NCBI GenBank assembly: GCA_949752735.1
Contig: OX457038.1
Location: 57,331,906-57,395,905 of the forward strand
Direction of reading: 5' to 3'
DNA length: 64,000 nt
Source: Lumbricus terrestris
Lineage: Eukaryota > Annelida > Clitellata > Crassiclitellata > Lumbricidae
Part shown: positions 12,109 through 22,098 of the stretch, piece by piece
How the letters are laid out: each line of letters starts with the position of its first letter
Numbering within the stretch: position 1 is the first letter of the stretch
Program-made: the position numbers and the translations under genes
The notes under the pieces: generated by a model
Databases searched by the model: none
The model's input: only the letters and a program-made list of their open reading frames with translations
What the model was told of the DNA's origin: nothing

Positions 12109-15100
12109 CTAGTCATCCATTGGGGACTGACTACCACTTCGTCGACTGGGACTTTCGACGGTATTGTCCCTCATGGACGTAGGTAAACCTCCGAGGTGTT
12201 CACGTATTGACGGAAACCTCCGACACACCCTCTCAAGATCGAGGTCAAGAGAGGAGTCACTGTCATCCTCTTCATCCTTTAGCCAACTGTCACCGCTCAT
12301 CACAGGCCAGATCTTGTCCTCAGCCTGCTGCTTCCGCTCCACCAACATGTCTTTGTCCAAAGCGTTCCTGGTGTTTACTTTTTCCGCCGGCCGTACCGTG
12401 GGTTCAACCACGTCTTTTTCCAAAGCGTTCCAGGTGTTAACGTTTTCCTCCGGCAGTACCGTGGGTACCACCTCTCTCATCACAGCATACTTGGCGTCTT
12501 TATCCGAAGCGTTCCAGGTATTTACTTTTTCCGCCGGCTTTACCGTGGGTCCAACCACGTCTTTTTCCAAATCGCACCAGCTGTTACCCTTTACCTCCGG
12601 CAGTACCGTGGGTCCACGTGTCGTTCCTATCCTTGACGGAACCTGTCTATCGCAACCTGACTTTTGGGTCAACAGGTTCTCAGTGACTTGTAATACTGTC
12701 ACTCGTTCCAACAGGCATTCAGTACTCTGTCTCACCGTGGTGTCTACGTTTCCCACGTTCACCATCCTGACCCAGACCACTGACTCTTTTCCAGGGATCA
12801 GGGTTCGCCCAACTACCAATCCTTTGGATAATTCCTTAGGGGTAGTGACCCAGTCCTCTGTATCGACTCGCAGATGCGGATACACCACCGAAACCAGTAC
12901 ATCCATTTCACATCTGGCCGGTATTACTGTGTCGTGTCGGATCATAATTTTCCTGCACCTGAGTTCTGCAGATGTAGTTTTCAGCGGCACGTTCAGTTCA
13001 CCCAGGCGAACACAATGACCAGCGAAGTTCCAGCTCGCCTGATTGGCTTCGAGCCACGACAGCCCCAAGATGACTTCCGTCACTTGGTCCGTCACCAGAC
13101 AAGGCAGCGGAAAGGATTTCCTGCCAATGTGAATGGTCAACATGGCTTCACCCTCCACTCGGATCTCGCTCCCGTTCGCAGCTAGCAGTCGTTGCTCTGA
13201 CGGTACTACTTTACTCCCTGGCACGAAGCATTTAGGCACCAGCGACATCTCGCTGCCGGAGTCAAGAAGACATTGACGTCTTACTCCATTGAAGCGTGTG
13301 ACGATGTACGCCATACTGCTTCCTTTCACCAGTCGGTTTTGTGACGGTTCCGGGAAAGGTTCAGTGCTCACTGGATCTTCAGCAGCTTCTGTTCTCAGCT
13401 GCGGACAATTCCTGCGGATATGTCCTCTTTTGTGGCACAGGAAACATTCGCGTTTGTCAGTCCAACAACCACCTGGTTGAAATCCTTGCCTCTGGAACGG
13501 TCCATTGTTTGTCCGGTCCGAACGATTCCATCGCTCGTAGGGTTGATTCGCAACAAACCCCGACTCTGACTTCGGTTTGAGCTGACCGAGTTCCTTGGTC
13601 AGATTCTCAATTTGACGTTCCAGGTCGACCATTCGCTGATCTTGTGGATCCCCGACTACCGGAGTCGTTTTATCGAACTTGGTAGCTTTCACTCTACCAT
13701 GTCTCTGCTCCACGTTACCACCAGACGTTGACTGACGACCGTATGCTTCCAATCGGACAGCATGTTTGTACGCGGTCTCAAGATCAACCGGTTCCCTCTC
13801 GCGTACTTTCTGAGCCAAGTCTTGATTCGTCAAAGCGTCAATGAAGGCATCACAAGCGATCGACTCTACGACGTCATTTGTCGGTCCAGGATATGCGAGG
13901 ACCATCAATCGCCTGATCTCCTGCACAACATTGCTCAGCGTCTCAGACTGCCCTTGTCGGTATGTCCGTAACTTGGTTCGGAAGAGATTCGTTTGATTCT
14001 CTGAACCATACCTCGCCTTTAACTTTTCCACCAGACCCTGCCAAGACACGTTCTGCTGGGCACCCATGTCCCACAACAATTGTGACGCCGGCCCTGTGAG
14101 AGCACACATGAGCTGGTCAGATTTTTCCCTGTCGCTCCAATTGTTGCATCTGGCGCAGACTTCAAACTTGGCTAGAAAAGCAGCGATCGCTGTCTTCCCG
14201 TCATACTTTTCAAGTTTAATCCGGATCCCACGGTCTACTGGAACTCTGGTTCTCGTCTGACTGGCAGAACGTTGACGTGTTCTGTCGTCAGCGGAACTCC
14301 GTCGAGGTGAATCGCTATCATCGCTCGATTCATCCTCTGCCCCGATCCTTGATCCGACGCGTTGCTTCACACGAGTGTTATCCTGACCTCTGGCAACTCC
14401 TCTATCTCTGTGTCCTCTGGCCTTGACGGGAGACCGAATACGTTCACCCGACGAATTGCTATCATCGTCTGGCACTACTGCCACACGTCGTTGTCCTTGG
14501 TCTTTCTTCTTTAGAATAGACCGACTTAACGACGGTTCAGTACGCTGTGTCGGCACCGTGATTTTCACTTTACGTTTTGCCCGACGACGATGACTTCCAT
14601 CATTCGTCTTTGTTCTCTGCTCATCCGGGTCAGTCTGTGTGGATGCATCGTCAGATGACACCACTTTTCCCTTCACCCTGACCTCCGGCGGCACCAAACG
14701 TCTGACTGTCCGAGGCTCACCATGACCTGACGTCGACACTTTCCGCTCCGGTATTTCATGCAGTCTTTTCGTGTCTTTACTGACTTTGTTTTGTTTCGCT
14801 TTTTCAGGAAGTCTTACCATCGGCTGTGGCGACGACTCCTGCCTCCGTTCACGAGAAGCTGACAAGGCCTGCACTTGCTGAGTGAGCAGAGTCAAACATT
14901 CCCGGAGGACTGACAGTTCATTCTTCACGTCGACATCCACACCATTCCCTGAGACGCTCTCAATCGTCTCCAGTCGAGGAACATGCCTGCGAGATGCACC
15001 AGCACTTCGACTCGACCTTTCTTTCACGGAGAGTACCTCCACACATCGCTCAGGTAGCCGATATGCGTTCCTGTCAGGATCAGATGGGACTACACGTTCA

Positions 15101-16167
15101 GAAAACATGGGTCTGCTGTCCCGAACAGCTTCCGAAACTCGTGGAACCGATCGGAGCCAATGCTCAACACCAGCAACAGAAGAAGAAGTCTTAAAACGGT
15201 CGCGAACCAATTCAGCTTCAACTTCTAGATCAACAAACTCCCTTGAGTCACCAGTAGCGAGATCAAAAGGCACAGCCACATCAGATTGAGCAAAACCACC
15301 AGCTATGTTCAAATCAGGCCAACAAATTTTTGGACGAGCGCCAAAGTACTCACAATCAGGTCGAGAAACATCCATGGAAAGATTCCCGGTTGAAAAATCA
15401 ACATTCAAAGGCGGAAAAGGGACAGTGCGTACCTCAGAAGTTTTGACCCCACTTCTGGTACCACTTTGTGGCGTCCGACCCTCAACAGACAACGCCTGCA
15501 CCGCTTCTCTCTTGCCCTCGGCCGCAAGCGCCTCTGTATGACCGGGTCGGTCTTTCTCGGTGGCCCCTGCACCATCAAGAGTCTCTGACAGCCTAAGACC
15601 CGAGAGACCCGCGCTCTTACCAGGATTGCCTGGATCTCCCGAGTCGCTGTCTGCGCCGTGCGCGCCGTTGTCACTTTCACTGACGGTCGAAGAAGCCCCT
15701 GATACCGACGCCTGCGACCGGGTGTGCAGCGCCGTATCGTCGGACCCGCTCTCTGCCGAGCCCGCGGTCGCCGAGTAGGCGACGTCCTGAGATGGAGGAT
15801 GGCCGACTCCCAACACAGGGTCCGTTGTCCCACCGGCAGAGCGGCCTCGCCGTGCGCCACCCGTCGCGCCTTCGGTCTTTGTCTTCTTGCCCTGTTCGTC
15901 TTGACTCTTACGTACCATGCTGCACTTGGCGGCCACTGAGCCCTCGCCACCAACGGGGACTACTGAGCGCATGCCCTGTCCCGTCGCCCACAGTGACTGA
16001 AACCATGACCATTCCAGCGGCCCGAGGCCGAGGATGCGCCACGACCGATTTCCCATTTCGGTAACCAAGACTTTCACGGAGAGACGGCTCACGCTGCTCA
16101 CACCACCGGGCCGAGTCAAGTTGAAGCCCGGGGAGCGATAGAGACCGGCAGCGGCCGAAACTCCCAA
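12109..16167 (-). CDS. Gag-protease ORF of LTR element A
   Basis: A 1352-codon open frame. It begins inside the 5' LTR (first Met at 16167), reads through the LTR end and primer site without a stop, and enters the interior at 15466; a later Met near 15376 is an alternative start. Domains: disordered acidic/basic N-terminal half; Gag capsid-like region (about residues 650-860, with the FEVCARCNNW block shared with element B); CCHC zinc knuckle CFLCHKRGHIRRNC (about 904-918); retropepsin-like LLDSGSEMSLVP (about 965); then an acidic tail with four repeats around VNTWNALEKD. It ends before any reverse transcriptase. Gag packages element RNA and the protease processes it; enzymes for copying must come from elsewhere. 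Confidence 0.85.
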   Translation of the reverse strand: MGVSAAAGLYRSPGFNLTRPGGVSSVSRLSVKVLVTEMGNRSWRILGLGPLEWSWFQSLWATGQGMRSVVPVGGEGSVAAKCSMVRKSQDEQGKKTKTEGATGGARRGRSAGGTTDPVLGVGHPPSQDVAYSATAGSAESGSDDTALHTRSQASVSGASSTVSESDNGAHGADSDSGDPGNPGKSAGLSGLRLSETLDGAGATEKDRPGHTEALAAEGKREAVQALSVEGRTPQSGTRSGVKTSEVRTVPFPPLNVDFSTGNLSMDVSRPDCEYFGARPKICWPDLNIAGGFAQSDVAVPFDLATGDSREFVDLEVEAELVRDRFKTSSSVAGVEHWLRSVPRVSEAVRDSRPMFSERVVPSDPDRNAYRLPERCVEVLSVKERSSRSAGASRRHVPRLETIESVSGNGVDVDVKNELSVLRECLTLLTQQVQALSASRERRQESSPQPMVRLPEKAKQNKVSKDTKRLHEIPERKVSTSGHGEPRTVRRLVPPEVRVKGKVVSSDDASTQTDPDEQRTKTNDGSHRRRAKRKVKITVPTQRTEPSLSRSILKKKDQGQRRVAVVPDDDSNSSGERIRSPVKARGHRDRGVARGQDNTRVKQRVGSRIGAEDESSDDSDSPRRSSADDRTRQRSASQTRTRVPVDRGIRIKLEKYDGKTAIAAFLAKFEVCARCNNWSDREKSDQLMCALTGPASQLLWDMGAQQNVSWQGLVEKLKARYGSENQTNLFRTKLRTYRQGQSETLSNVVQEIRRLMVLAYPGPTNDVVESIACDAFIDALTNQDLAQKVREREPVDLETAYKHAVRLEAYGRQSTSGGNVEQRHGRVKATKFDKTTPVVGDPQDQRMVDLERQIENLTKELGQLKPKSESGFVANQPYERWNRSDRTNNGPFQRQGFQPGGCWTDKRECFLCHKRGHIRRNCPQLRTEAAEDPVSTEPFPEPSQNRLVKGSSMAYIVTRFNGVRRQCLLDSGSEMSLVPKCFVPGSKVVPSEQRLLAANGSEIRVEGEAMLTIHIGRKSFPLPCLVTDQVTEVILGLSWLEANQASWNFAGHCVRLGELNVPLKTTSAELRCRKIMIRHDTVIPARCEMDVLVSVVYPHLRVDTEDWVTTPKELSKGLVVGRTLIPGKESVVWVRMVNVGNVDTTVRQSTECLLERVTVLQVTENLLTQKSGCDRQVPSRIGTTRGPTVLPEVKGNSWCDLEKDVVGPTVKPAEKVNTWNASDKDAKYAVMREVVPTVLPEENVNTWNALEKDVVEPTVRPAEKVNTRNALDKDMLVERKQQAEDKIWPVMSGDSWLKDEEDDSDSSLDLDLERVCRRFPSIREHLGGLPTSMRDNTVESPSRRSGSQSPMDD
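15447..15463 (-). promoter_or_regulatory. Primer binding site, tRNA-Leu type
   Basis: The + strand reads CCCCACTTCTGGTACCA, the form of a tRNA 3' end including CCA. It lies 3 nt from the LTR boundary. Its close resemblance to tRNA-Leu(UAA) acceptor ends is from general knowledge. The same 17 nt occur in element B. Confidence 0.8.
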
Positions 16168-17391
16168 CTTTGCACTTAGCCTGTCAACGGAACACGCGCC
16201 GCTACCGTGTCCAAGTCACGCGGCGCGCTTCCCGAGGGCTCGCCTCACTCGTCCACCAGCCAACGGCAACAGCCGCCTTTACCGAGACCTGCCTTCTCGG
16301 ACGCTCGGAAGAGCGTCGTGGTGGTTGCTGGTCGGTTGTGCGAAAACGGAGGTAAAAATAAAAGACCTGGCGGTCTTGGGGGAACAGGTATCGGGAAGCC
16401 CCGTCTCCGAAGAGACTTATTTATTTCTGTATATTCTACTGGCGCCGTTCGCCCTAACTCAACAGTTACGGACCTCAGGTAAAAACCCTCAATAACACTT
16501 GGTCTTTACTCTCAGAATTTACTCTGCTTCCCACGCTCCTAGTTTGCCAAAGCTACAAACTATCCTCTACCCGAGGGGAGCAACAACTCTCTACTGTACC
16601 ACTTTAACTCTGATCAAAACCCCAAAACTTGGTGCCCCTGCTTTACTAAATCGAGCGTATATCACCGAGGCGTCGGCTTCATGCGCCCCGTGGAGTCACC
16701 ACTCGCCACCCGTAACCTTCGCGTTACGCTCAAAAGACTCTCACCGATCGCTAAGACAGCAAGATCGTGAATGCAACACGTAGATTCCCTGGCAGGAAGG
16801 AGCCCAACCCAAGTCCTGCAGAATCACCAACACGTGTAGCCCACCAGTAACCGGATACTTCACCAGGGGATTTCACCCTATACAATGTAACACTTCCGCA
16901 GACCAACGGAGCTGCGGCGTCTCCGGCCTTGTAACCGTACCCCTGAAACAGAAGATTGAACCCCTAGAGATCGATGACTGAGTAACGAACCCCGACAGAT
17001 CGTCCACCTGAGCTCTCACAACTGCGTATATCAGGATCGCCCAATCATGTTCAAATGGCTACAGCCAATCCTGTGGAGACAGTAGAACACAACCGATTTA
17101 ACTATGAACGAATTCACGAACACAGTACGTATGGAGTAGTCGGCAACTACTCCACGTTATAAGCAACGCACCGTGCGGCAGGCTTTATTCCACCGGCAAC
17201 ACGCTATGCTTTGGCTTAAACGTGGACATCGGTCTTCCGTATACAATGACCGAAACCTAAATTTTAACGAAACCGGTTTCAGTTTCTTTTCTACCAAGCC
17301 AAATGGCTACCTAACGAGAGTCAGGGTTACTCCCGCTATTTACCCACAAGTTATATTTTACGTGTACTTGTCTTGTGGCCTGTCCGCCACA
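15467..17391 (-). repeat. 5' LTR of element A
   Basis: 1925 bp, the partner of 8518-10442, ending 92 bp upstream of the copy 3 start codon. It includes the first ~700 nt of the element's long ORF. Confidence 0.93.
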
Positions 17392-17483
17392 ACTATACAG
17401 AAACTGCATGCAACATGCACATGGCTGCGATGGCCTACACATGAAATCGATGTTCGAGGATAAACAAGCGTTAAGTATCCTAA

Positions 17484-18505
17484 TTGAATGCTATGAATGC
17501 TAGAATGAAGTCGGAAAGAACAATAAATTGGCCTGGCCTTAGGCAGACAATGCGTCGCTACCAGTGTGCATATATAGGCTTTGGCCTTCTAATGCTGAGT
17601 TCAGTTGTAGCTACCATGTTTTACGACTATTTTAAGCTGAAAATAGTGAAACATAGGAATCACGCCAGAAAAGAGGTAAGCATTAGTGAATTTATTTCAT
17701 CTGAGAAAATGCGATTGGAACTCAGATCACTTTGGCCGAGAGAAAGCAACGAAACGAACGATCGTATTTTCAAGCAAATAAATTTTATGACTCGGTTGAA
17801 TTATTCTGGAAAATTGAAGACGACAAAAGTAAAATTTATTTATCACGTTCCTCATAGCAATTACGGAAAGCCACCGCCGGAAGGCCAGCACGCATTTATA
17901 TCTCAGAAATGTCCCATACAGTCTTGCAGCCTGACAAGAAAGCTGGAGGATGCCAAAGTTGCTGACGCTGTTCTGTTCTTAAGGTTCGATTCCTCTATGC
18001 TGATGGACTTGCTACCAAAACCGAAGAATCAGATTTGGGTAATGACTGGTGGAGAATCACCTCCAATGACTGCTCGCATGAATATACTCGACTCACGTGT
18101 TCTGAAGGACCTTGTCAACTGGACACTGATCTACCGTAGAGACGCCACTATAACAATGCCAAGCGGAAAATTCCAGACCTTTCCGAATTTCACTCGCATA
18201 GACGATTCCCAATTGGCGTATGGAGTCAATTATGCTGCAGGAAAGACAAAGAAAGTCGGATGGTTCGTTAGTAATTGTAATGTTTCGGTGAATAGTGGCA
18301 GAGGAAACTATGCCAAGGAACTGTCGAAGTTCATCGATATTGATATCTATGGACGCTGTGGAACTCTTGTGTGTCCCAAGAACAAACCGTCGAAACCGGC
18401 GCTCTGTCTTCAGATGCTCCGGAAAGATTACAAGTTCTATCTGGCATTTGAGAACAATTGTTGCCGAGGCTACATAACAGAAAAGTTTTTTAGGAACTCA
18501 TTATC
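17484..18505 (+). CDS. GT10 alpha-1,3-fucosyltransferase-like, first exon copy 3
   Basis: Encodes 340 residues plus a split codon. The anchor (about 29-49) and stem are nearly identical to copy 2. The luminal domain differs at HVPHSNYGKPPPEG (121-134), LFLRFDSS (164-171), TITMPSGKF (222-230), YAKELSKFIDIDIYG (276-290) and CPKNKPSKPALC (297-308), several of which match copy 4 rather than copy 2. Motifs GGESPP (189), NWTLIYRRD (212) and YKFYLAFENN (316) are intact. It ends TTATC|GTAAGT in phase 2. The element A LTR ends 92 bp upstream. Confidence 0.86.
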
Positions 18506-18961
18506 GTAAGTATTGAAAATATCACTTGCAGAAGATCTGGATATCAAATTCTTACCCATCTTTATCGTTAGGGTTCTGCATGCTAACGAATGTAACCATG
18601 GCGTAATATAACCAATAGGTTTATTACTTTCTTACATGTATGATGGTTTTCACATGTGCACGATAGTTTCTCAACCGTCTGGTCCACTGGTTGGGGAAGG
18701 TAAGAAAAAACAGGAAGTAGAAGTAACCCCTTAAGTTTTTATTTGATTTTTGACGTGCAGTTCTCGGTTGTAGGAACACTTCTGCGCAGTTAGAAATAGG
18801 AAAAAGGTCACTGACGTCCAATTGGGAGTAATTTACCATGGAGTATCGGAAGGGAAATTAGAGGTTGGGCAATTCTAAAAATTCCTTTTAAAAAGCTCTG
18901 CCTTAAACTAACTCAGAGAGCAGTCATTGATATGAAGTAATTATAATAATTAATAACAATG

Positions 18962-19056
<95 letters not shown>

Positions 19057-19068
19057 TAAAACTCAGAG
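18506..19068. other. Downstream DNA of copy 3 with (AAT)n
   Basis: The first ~100 bp resemble the downstream DNA of copies 1 and 2, then the similarity is lost. A pure AAT/ATA triplet microsatellite occupies about 18960-19057. No exon recognised. Confidence 0.7.
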
Positions 19069-19830
19069 GTGAAAATGCACAGAAGTGATTCCATAACTAC
19101 AGAAATCCATTTAGAGCTGCACATTTTTTCTTCGGTGGTGCGTGACCTTGGAGTGCTCCTGGACTCTGAACTCACCCTTGCATCTCATATAGATCAGGTG
19201 TGCTGCAGCTGCTACTACCAACTGCGGCAGCTCAGGGTCATTGCTCGCTCTCTGACTTCTAAAGCTGCAGCTTCTCTTGTCCATGCATTTATGCTGAGCC
19301 GCCTCGACTACAGCGCCTCCATCTTTGCTGGTCTCCCGCGGGTTCGGATTGAGAGGTTGGGGAGGGTCCACCGGGCTGTTGCACGACTTTATGGAGGGAG
19401 GGGTTCACCAAGATCGACCGTGTATCCCAATATATGCGCGAGGCGAGGTCTTGCACTGGCTTCCTTTCCGGCAACGCATCTCATTTAGGATTGCATCTTT
19501 GGTGTGGCGATGCTTAGCAGGCTGGGCAACCTCTTATCTGTGTGAGCTTTGCCTCCCTCTTTCCACTTGCATAGACCGCCGCGCACTGCGCTCTGCTGTC
19601 CATGGTGACTTAGTGGTTTCTTTCACTCGCTCTGCAACAATGCAGAGCCGTTCGTTCTCTGTGATTGGTCCAACGACTTGAAACGAGCTTCCCTTGACTA
19701 TGCGACACCTCCCAAGCTGTTCTCAATTTCACAAACTGTTGAAGACTGTTTTTTCGCTTGATCTCGGCCGGAGCGCCTCTGAGTAGATACCCTTTATTGG
19801 CGCTATATAAATTACGATTGATTGATTGAT
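19069..19830 (+). pseudogene. 5'-truncated CR1/L2-like LINE fragment
   Basis: Two overlapping frames encode the C-terminal part of a non-LTR reverse transcriptase ORF: LGVLLDSELTLASHID, then SRLDYSASIFAGLP, then in the next frame VLHWLPFRQRISFRI. A frameshift lies near 19440 and a stop near 19680 replaces the usual Trp of the TWNELP-type block. The 3' end has GGCGCTATATAAAT followed by short ATTG repeats. The same 3' end occurs at 20640-20700 (minus) and 25010-25092 (plus). Confidence 0.85.
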
Positions 19831-19930
19831 TTTGTCAAGAATTGGCTGTGGCATTCTGCGGGTCTTTCCATGCACTGCATGGATTTCAGCGACGACTCAC
19901 TACATGCTGCTAAACTTGGGTTACTCAACA

Positions 19931-20186
19931 CTTTCTCACTTTTTACTACTGACCGCTTTCTCACTTTTTACTCCTGACCGCTTTCTCACTTTTTACTACT
20001 GACCGCTTTCTCACTTTTTACTACTGACCGCTCTCTCACTTTTTACAACTGACCGCTTTCTCACTTTTTACTACTGACCGCTTTCTCACTTTTTACTACT
20101 GACCGCTTTCTCACTTTTTACTACTGACCGCTTTCTCACTTTTTACTACTGACCGCTTTCTCACTTTTTACTACTGACCGCTTTCT
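19931..20186. repeat. 25-bp minisatellite, about ten units
   Basis: Unit CTTTCTCACTTTTTACTACTG plus ACCG, ten contiguous copies with a few substitutions (CTCCTG, ACAACTG, CTCTCTCAC). There are no spacers, so it is a plain tandem repeat. The following stretch 20187-20620 holds nothing recognised. Confidence 0.95.
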
Positions 20187-20620
20187 GTGGACCAATATAA
20201 TTAGGCTACACCAATGACGAGGCAGCAGTTCGCCTTGTCTACCAATCGATATTTTTGAAACCCTCTAAATGTTGCAGTCTCACTCAATTACCACAATAAT
20301 AATGCATAGGGCCTATATTTATTAATATATATTTGTGCATTGACCGTCAGCTCATAAAAATGGCAATAAACATGTAAACGACAGAGACAGATCGTGTCAG
20401 GGAGACTATAGCTTATTCACCTGACATGCAACAGAATATCACTCAACAAACCCATGAATACTGGTCACGTCGGTCGTTCAATGTCCTCGAGTGTTATTTT
20501 CTCACGTTCAGTCAGACAAAGACGAACTTAAACACGGCTTCATGCGTTACAGAGAAACTAACCATTCCTTCAAACCTGCAGAACGCTCTCTTCATGTTTG
20601 TAGGCTATGCTAGTCTGAGC

Positions 20621-21031
20621 CTATTTATTCAGTCGTTCATTCAGAGCATTTATATAGCGCCCCTTCAAGAAACTACTCAAAGGCGCTCCCAGACCAACCA
20701 TGAACCAAGAAAAAGGACTTGAGAGACTTGTAGAACCTACCCGGATGGACCACAAGTAGAAAGCGAAGCGTAACCGGGAGGTCGTTCCAGACAGTATACG
20801 CACCACGACCGAGAAAGCACGGCGCTGCTTAATAGCCAAGCGAGCCGACGGGACCAGAAGTTCACCCCTAGCCGAAGAGCGAAGTACACGACGCGCTGTA
20901 GCGGCAGAGACTGGACAGCAAGGATCACGCAAGTGTGACGGAGCACAGCCAAGGACACAGCGAGAGATCACATCAGCAATGCAGTATGAGATCCCCTGGG
21001 ACACAGGCAGCCAGTGCAGCACATCGCGCAT
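20621..21031 (-). pseudogene. CR1/L2-like LINE fragment, minus strand
   Basis: An open frame with VLHWLPVSQGISYCI and ARRVLRSSARGELLVPSAR, homologous in layout to the C-terminus of the element at 19069. It has the same 3' end (GGAGCGCC, TGAGTAG, GGCGCTATATAAAT on the minus strand). The upstream part is missing, as is usual for truncated LINE copies. Confidence 0.8.
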
Positions 21032-21940
21032 ATAGGAGAGACAGGAGCAAATTTATTGTTGTATCTTCGTTTTCGTATACTGCAGAGAATTAAAGCTGCT
21101 TACACGTAGAGTTTATTCTAGACCCTCTGTTTTGGGTGGGGGGAAATCCAGGTTTATGGGGGGGGGAGTGGGACAAACGGCCTGACGGACAGAGGCGACG
21201 TCCTTTCCCGATAATACTTTCAATCACAATAATAATTATAATAGTCAAACCGTTCATATGACGCAATACAGCCTGTGGATGTAACAAAGCAGCTCTGAAA
21301 TTTTGTGTGTGAGAGAATGTCGTTCCAGGAGGGCAACGTCCCTCCCCATGGGATGCCTAGATTACTTTAAGCAATTTGTCTACAATATAACTTATGATGT
21401 AATCACTTCTAGCTAAAACTCGTCAGAGTTAGGGACTATCCAAACATAACAGCAAAATGAGGCACTCCAATAGCTGCAATGCGTTCTGAAGAGAGGTCAA
21501 GGAGCTAGCGTCGAGGGCCAGCTTGCTACTTGCTCTAGACTCTAGAGTCTAGACTCTATAGAGTCTAGAGAGATGTATGCACCACTGCGATGCTCTTACG
21601 CCGAAATGTGAAACCGCGGGACAACAATGCCACCTAGGGCAGATGAATGAAATAGCCTACAATAAATTCTGCAGACAATGGTGGATAATATTGTTTTCAA
21701 ACAATATATATATATATATATATATATAGACAGCTAGGCGGAAAGGTGGACAGAGAAGGAGGGAGGGAGAGGTAGAAAGAGAGAGAAAGAGACAGACAGG
21801 CAGACAGACAGAGGACAGAGACAGACAGAGATTGCACAGGTTACTGGACATAATAATAACATAATAAACATAAAGGATCTTCAACTCAATGCTACCTTGC
21901 ATAGGAAATTGATGCAGTTATGGTATACTCAGTCAGTGGC
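21032..21940. other. Spacer with dispersed repeats, palindrome and GA-rich tract
   Basis: No gene recognised. About 21118-21165 shares a block with 29658-29700 (CCCTCTGTTTTGGG and following), a dispersed repeat. Positions 21535-21575 are built of TCTAGA palindromes. A TA tract (about 21705-21727) and a GA/CAGA-rich tract (to 21830) follow. Confidence 0.6.
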
Positions 21941-21941
21941 G

Positions 21942-22098
21942 GCGACAGGATTTCAGTTTGGGGGTCTGAACTACCAAATTATACTGCTTGGTGACAGAGG
22001 CACGTGCGCGTAAACAACTTGCCCAAGGTCGTTACCCGGATTCGAACCGCAACCGCCCGCTCCGTGAGCAAACGCGTTACCAATCAGCCACCGGGTCG
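21942..22098 (-). mobile_element. tRNA-derived SINE-like sequence
   Basis: On the minus strand there is an A-box-like TGGCTGATTGGTAACGCG, then 35-40 nt later a perfect B-box GGTTCGAATCC. It is followed by a tail ending in CCTGTCGCCGCCACTG. The acceptor arms do not pair well, so this is a tRNA-derived SINE head rather than a tRNA gene. The tail end resembles the hAT terminus CAGTGGCGGCG, so the element boundary is uncertain. Confidence 0.6.

Larger units (their letters stand above)
8518..17391 (-). mobile_element. LTR retrotransposon A, Gag-protease only, minus orientation
   Basis: Two 1925-bp direct repeats (8518-10442 and 15467-17391) begin TGTGGC and end GCCACA. A 4-bp target duplication ACTA (8514-8517, 17392-17395) flanks them, and the empty site is preserved at 5104-5112 upstream of copy 2. 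A tRNA-Leu type primer site follows the 5' LTR (17 nt at 15447-15463). A purine tract abuts the 3' LTR (reverse strand of about 10443-10460). The LTRs look nearly identical by eye, so insertion is recent. The 5.0 kb interior has one long ORF for Gag and protease. No reverse transcriptase, RNase H or integrase motif is visible, so it is probably non-autonomous. Confidence 0.93.

Noticed and set aside
12164..13018. 284-codon + strand frame opposite the Gag-protease ORF, and similar + strand frames at 8611-9533, 15305-16783, 31550-32492 and repeats
   Set aside because: Shadows of GC-rich element sequence on the other strand; no domain features and repeated identically with each LTR.
19931..20186. 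Regular 25-bp repeats that could suggest a CRISPR array
   Set aside because: Units are contiguous with no spacers and the DNA is eukaryotic; it is a minisatellite.
22015..22095. Possible tRNA gene on the minus strand
   Set aside because: A- and B-boxes are present but the acceptor arms do not pair and a SINE-like tail follows.
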